Assembly: GCA_937973935.1 (NCBI GenBank)
Contig: CALJJF010000074.1
Span: 1 to 8,874 of the forward strand
Direction of reading: 5' to 3'
DNA length: 8,874 nt
Source: MKRK01 sp001896915
Lineage (GTDB): Bacteria > Bacillota > Clostridia > Oscillospirales > Acutalibacteraceae
Position numbers and translations under genes: made by a program. Below the pieces are notes generated by a model that worked only from the letters and a program-made list of their open reading frames with translations, did not search any database and was not told the DNA's origin. Below are positions 6,616 to 8,874 of the stretch, piece by piece (within the stretch, counting starts at the first letter, position 1; every line of letters starts with the position of its first letter).

Positions 6616-7530
6616 ATGGAACAAATGTCAATGAAAAAAGCGATATTCTGGGTAGGATTCTGGTTTGTTATGGCCATGGCCTTTTGTTTCGGGATCCTGC
6701 TGTTTGCACACAATTTTCAGGCAAGCGGCAAAGCTCTGAACGGACAGGAAATGGCAATTCAATTTCTGGGCGGTTATGTCATTGAGCTCAGCCTTTCTGT
6801 GGATAACCTGTTTGTGTTTCTGATGGTGTTTTGCAGCTTTTCCATCCCGGGAGCATATCAGAGAAGGGTGCTGACCTATGGCATCATCGGTGCGATTGTA
6901 CTCAGACTTTTGTTTATCTATGTGGGTATCAAGACAGTTCAGAATTTCACATGGGTTTTATATATTTTCGGCTTTATCCTGATTTTCAGCGGTGTAAAAA
7001 TGATGCTGGAAAAAGAGGAACATAACAAGGATTGCAAAAACAACAAAACCTTGCATGTAATCAAAAAATTTATGCCCTTTACCGATAATTTTTATGATGA
7101 AAAATTCTTTATTAAAAAGAAAAATCCTATCACAAAGAAACATATTTTATATGCAACACCTCTTTTTGCGGTTTTGGTGGTCATTGAATGCTCGGATATT
7201 ATCTTTGCGATTGATTCCATTCCTGCGATTTTATCCTTCACGGATAATCTGTTTATTGCTTACACCTCCAATCTTTTCGCCATTATGGGGCTTAGAAGCA
7301 TGTATTTCCTTCTTGAAAAAATGAATGCTGCCTTCCGGTTCATGAAATTCGGCGTTGCCGCCATTCTCACCTTTACGGGTGTAAAGCTTGCACTGCCTGC
7401 ACTGCACTACATCAGCGGGCAGGAATACCATATCGACAGTGTGATTTCCATTGTGATTATCGTCAGCATACTGATGCTCAGTATCCTCGCATCGGTTGTG
7501 GTCAAAGAAAAAGTAACCGTACACGAATAA
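6616..7530 (+). CDS. TerC/Alx-family integral membrane protein, probable manganese exporter
   Basis: A 304-residue membrane protein with about eight hydrophobic helices. The TerC signature is clear: ELSLSVDNLF at residues 57-66 (acidic D63 in the membrane) and its repeat-like partner ECSDIIFAIDS at 191-201. A charged cytoplasmic loop rich in Lys, Glu and Asp (~131-177) separates the halves. Length and layout fit the Alx branch better than shorter Bacillus YkoY-type proteins. Members of this family lower cellular Mn2+, and some help metallate secreted proteins (established for Alx/YkoY/MeeF relatives). The Mn2+ riboswitch upstream supports the same role here. The start at 6616 has TGGAG (6601-6605) ten bases upstream; Met4 and Met6 are weaker alternatives. 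It is a single-gene unit. No GC-rich terminator follows; the AT palindrome at 7545-7567 is the only candidate. Confidence 0.93.
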   Translation: MEQMSMKKAIFWVGFWFVMAMAFCFGILLFAHNFQASGKALNGQEMAIQFLGGYVIELSLSVDNLFVFLMVFCSFSIPGAYQRRVLTYGIIGAIVLRLLFIYVGIKTVQNFTWVLYIFGFILIFSGVKMMLEKEEHNKDCKNNKTLHVIKKFMPFTDNFYDEKFFIKKKNPITKKHILYATPLFAVLVVIECSDIIFAIDSIPAILSFTDNLFIAYTSNLFAIMGLRSMYFLLEKMNAAFRFMKFGVAAILTFTGVKLALPALHYISGQEYHIDSVISIVIIVSILMLSILASVVVKEKVTVHE

Positions 7531-7539
7531 AAGAAAAAC

Positions 7540-7568
7540 TTGACTTTTATCATTTTTTATGATAAAAT
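7540..7568 (+). promoter_or_regulatory. Sigma-A promoter of the rplU-prp-rpmA operon
   Basis: TTGACT (7540-7545), a 17-base spacer and TAAAAT (7563-7568). It begins ten bases after the TerC stop. The predicted start near 7575 leaves a leader of about 75 bases. The spacer is occupied by a perfect inverted repeat (see separate entry). Confidence 0.82.
7545..7567. repeat. Perfect 9-bp inverted repeat inside the rplU promoter
   Basis: TTTTATCAT (7545-7553) is the exact inverse complement of ATGATAAAA (7559-7567), with five T between. It spans the whole region between and into the -35 and -10 boxes. It may be an operator, or a weak AT-rich terminator for the TerC transcript. Both readings are inference. 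Confidence 0.55.
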
Positions 7569-7575
7569 CATCAGG

Positions 7576-7635
7576 CCGCATATTTTAGGCTTACGAAGTG
7601 AGCATTCGCTCCGCCTACCGTAGCGAGTCTTATAT
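7576..7635 (+). ncRNA. Structured leader of rplU, probable L21-leader type
   Basis: Between the predicted start and the rplU ribosome binding site lie competing pairings. GCTTACG (7589-7595) pairs with CGTAGC (7619-7624) around an inner GAGC/GCTC hairpin (7600-7611). Alternatively, ATTCGCT (7604-7610) pairs with AGCGAGT (7622-7628). Firmicute rplU operons commonly carry a conserved L21 leader thought to give autogenous control. Position and structure fit, but I have not matched it to the family model. Confidence 0.5.
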
Positions 7636-7650
7636 AGAGGAAGTATGTAA

Positions 7651-8022
7651 ATGTACGCAATTATCGAAACCGGCGGAAAGCAATACAAGGTAGAAAAAGG
7701 TGACTTTATCTACATTGAAAAGCTGGATGTGAACGAAGCAGAAGCCGTTACCTTTGACAAGGTTTTAGCAGTTTATGATGACAAAAAGGGTCTGAAGGTC
7801 GGAACACCAGTCGTAAAAGGCACTGTTGTTCAGGGAACCGTTGTGAAAAACGGAAAAGGCAAGAAGCTGACGGTTTTCACCTATAAACCCAAGAAAGGCG
7901 AAAAACGCAAATTGGGTCACAGACAGCCCTATACAAAGGTTGAAATAACAAATATAGGCTCAGCGGCAAAGGCTGCGAAGGCTGCAAAAGAAGCTGATAC
8001 AGAGGCTTCCGACGCCGAATAA
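7651..8022 (+). CDS. rplU: 50S ribosomal protein L21
   Basis: A 123-residue protein of the large ribosomal subunit that binds 23S rRNA. It opens with MYAIIETGGKQYKV, the L21 N terminus. The L21 signature is in residues ~73-99: the YKPKKGEKRKLGHRQPYTKV stretch and the following EI. Bacterial L21 is usually about 102-103 residues; here a tail of ~20 residues (103-123) rich in Ala and Lys, then acidic, is added and is probably disordered. AGAGGAAG (7636-7643) lies seven bases before the ATG. It is the first gene of the L21-Prp-L27 operon, and prp starts two bases after its stop. Confidence 0.97.
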   Translation: MYAIIETGGKQYKVEKGDFIYIEKLDVNEAEAVTFDKVLAVYDDKKGLKVGTPVVKGTVVQGTVVKNGKGKKLTVFTYKPKKGEKRKLGHRQPYTKVEITNIGSAAKAAKAAKEADTEASDAE

Positions 8023-8024
8023 TC

Positions 8025-8351
8025 ATGACGCAGATCATATTTTTTTCTGAAAACAGCTTATTGACGGGGTTTAAAATGACCGGTCATTCCACAGAGGACA
8101 GCGATGATATAGAGGGAAAGCTGGTATGTGCCGCGATTTCATCGGCAGCATATATGACAGCCAACACCATCACAGATATCCTAAAGGACAATTCAGAAAT
8201 TGATGTATCGGATGCCGAAATGCAGTTTACCGTTAACAATGCGAAGGAATGCCAAACCATTCTATCCGGCTTCAAGCTCCATATCACAGAGCTTGCCAAA
8301 GAATATCCCAACCGAATAAAGGTAATAAATTGGAGGAATAATAATGCTTAA
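8025..8351 (+). CDS. prp: Ribosomal-processing cysteine protease Prp
   Basis: A 108-residue cysteine protease that removes the N-terminal extension of ribosomal protein L27 before it joins the ribosome (established in Staphylococcus aureus). The family's catalytic pair is visible: His21 in TGHS and Cys35 in VCAAISS, with the usual spacing of a dozen or so residues. Total length fits the family (YsxB-like, ~105-115). The gene starts two bases after the rplU stop, has no strong ribosome binding site of its own and overlaps the rpmA start by eight bases, so translation is probably coupled. Its substrate, with the expected cleavage motif, is encoded by the next gene. Confidence 0.94.
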   Translation: MTQIIFFSENSLLTGFKMTGHSTEDSDDIEGKLVCAAISSAAYMTANTITDILKDNSEIDVSDAEMQFTVNNAKECQTILSGFKLHITELAKEYPNRIKVINWRNNNA

Positions 8352-8628
8352 GATAAACATTCAGTTATTTGCACATAAAAAGGGCGTTGGCTCTACTAAA
8401 AACGGACGTGACAGCGAATCAAAACGTCTCGGACTAAAACGTGCGGACGGTCAGTTCGTTCTGGCGGGCAACATTTTGGTTCGTCAGAGGGGCACACATT
8501 TCCATCCGGGCAACAATGTCGGCATTGGTTCGGATGACACTCTCTTTGCTTTGATCGACGGAAAAGTAAAGTTTGAGCGTTTGGACAAAGACCGTAAAAA
8601 GATCAGTGTTTACGCTGTTGAGCAATAA
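8344..8628 (+). CDS. rpmA: 50S ribosomal protein L27, with Prp-cleavable N-terminal extension
   Basis: A 94-residue protein, the standard Firmicute length, located near the peptidyl transferase centre of the large subunit. The signature GNILVRQRGTHFHPG occupies residues 42-56. The N terminus MLKINIQLF followed by AHKKGVGST matches the Firmicute extension. Prp is expected to cut between Phe9 and Ala10, leaving the mature N terminus that reaches the tRNA acceptor ends. TGGAGGA (8331-8337) is a strong ribosome binding site inside the end of prp. It is the last gene of the operon. Confidence 0.97.
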   Translation: MLKINIQLFAHKKGVGSTKNGRDSESKRLGLKRADGQFVLAGNILVRQRGTHFHPGNNVGIGSDDTLFALIDGKVKFERLDKDRKKISVYAVEQ

Positions 8629-8644
8629 AACGCGCGGACGAATG

Positions 8645-8704
8645 TGAACTGCACCCCATATATTAGACATAATATCACGTTGTCTAGTGAATGGGGTGCA
8701 GTTC
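8645..8704. mobile_element. Double insertion-sequence-end palindrome (IS3-like termini), remnant or miniature element
   Basis: Two 24-base inverted ends (8646-8669 and 8681-8704) match at 21 positions, including a perfect outer 13 (GAACTGCACCCCA). Only 11 bases lie between them. The sequence TGAACTGCACCCC followed by TTAGACA resembles terminal repeats of IS3-family elements as I recall them. There is no room for a transposase, and I see no target duplication. It is either a collapsed element or a tiny MITE; a plain terminator is the alternative. Confidence 0.4.
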
Positions 8705-8716
8705 TCTTCATTTTAT
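8646..8716 (+). terminator. Probable terminator of the rplU-prp-rpmA operon
   Basis: The 13-bp outer stem (8646-8658 with 8692-8704) and an inner 6-bp stem TAGACA/TGTCTA (8664-8669, 8681-8686) lie just after rpmA. The T-rich tract TCTCTTCATTTTATT follows. It is the only hairpin between rpmA and obg that could end the transcript. Confidence 0.6.
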
Positions 8717-8746
8717 TATACTGTATTTTTAATCAGGACCGACCTG

Positions 8747-8783
8747 CCCGGTGGCGGTGCGGAACAATGAAACAACCACCGGG
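8747..8783 (+). repeat. Inverted repeat in the obg leader
   Basis: CCCGGTGG (8747-8754) and CCACCGGG (8776-8783) are a perfect 8-bp inverted repeat with a 21-base loop, ending 14 bases before the obg ATG. It may fold in the leader. I cannot assign a role, and no consensus promoter for obg is clear in 8705-8797. Confidence 0.4.
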
Positions 8784-8797
8784 GAAATGAGAAGACT

Positions 8798-8874
8798 ATG
8801 TTTATCGATATAGCCAAAATTAAAATCAGAGCAGGGGACGGCGGGAACGGCGCAGTTTCCTTTCACAGAGAAAA
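8798..8874 (+). CDS. obg: GTPase Obg/CgtA, N-terminal start (partial)
   Basis: The first 25 complete codons read MFIDIAKIKIRAGDGGNGAV, then SFHRE, and run off the window. This is the conserved start of the glycine-rich Obg fold (AGDGGNGAVSFHREK), which precedes the GTP-binding domain in this ribosome-assembly and stress GTPase. Placement directly after rpmA is the conserved bacterial order. GAGAAG (8789-8794) is a weak, close ribosome binding site. The operon terminator before it suggests at least partly separate transcription. Confidence 0.95.
   Translation, partial: MFIDIAKIKIRAGDGGNGAVSFHRE

Noticed and set aside
1..8874. CRISPR array, tRNA or rRNA genes, toxin-antitoxin or phage-defence operon
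   Set aside because: I looked for regularly spaced repeats, cloverleaf signatures and small paired genes and saw none. The window is mostly single housekeeping units.

Overview
The window reads as chromosome of a low-to-mid GC, spore-forming Firmicute, most likely a clostridium (inference). The reasons are a clear spoVT homologue, the Firmicute-type rplU-prp-rpmA operon in which L27 carries a cleavable N-terminal extension, obg/cgtA directly downstream, a yybP-ykoY (Mn2+) riboswitch before a TerC/Alx gene, and consensus sigma-A promoters with AGGAG-type ribosome binding sites.

Layout. 1-156: the 3' end of a gene with a carbohydrate-binding-module-like C terminus, closed by a terminator (189-232). 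520-1062: spoVT, with its own terminator. 1125-1282: a near-consensus promoter and a long leader whose repeated, complementary elements can bury the ribosome binding site and TTG start of the next gene. 1281-2909: a SulP-family anion transporter with a STAS domain, closed by a perfect 19-bp stem. 2980-4705: a consensus promoter and a polytopic, GT-C-like membrane protein gene broken by a frameshift. 4736-6079 (minus): an FAD-dependent oxidoreductase, convergent with the broken gene and sharing a bidirectional terminator with it. 6080-6389: no convincing gene. 6390-7530: promoter, Mn2+ riboswitch and TerC/Alx-type membrane protein. 7540-8628: promoter, structured leader, rplU, prp and rpmA. 8645-8704: a short palindrome that looks like two IS3-type insertion sequence ends almost touching, and which probably also ends the ribosomal transcript. 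8798 to the end: the start of obg.

How the genes relate. Most are independent single-gene units, each with its own promoter and terminator. The exception is rplU-prp-rpmA: Prp is the cysteine protease that removes the N-terminal extension of L27, and the predicted cleavage site is present in the L27 encoded next to it. The Mn2+ riboswitch and TerC/Alx protein form a self-contained metal-homeostasis unit.

The window does not show an obvious new multi-gene system. The most interesting undescribed signals are regulatory: the SulP leader (1182-1285), the double-IS-end palindrome after rpmA, and a perfect 9-bp inverted repeat filling the spacer of the rplU promoter. All three come from reading the sequence by eye and need folding and comparative searches.
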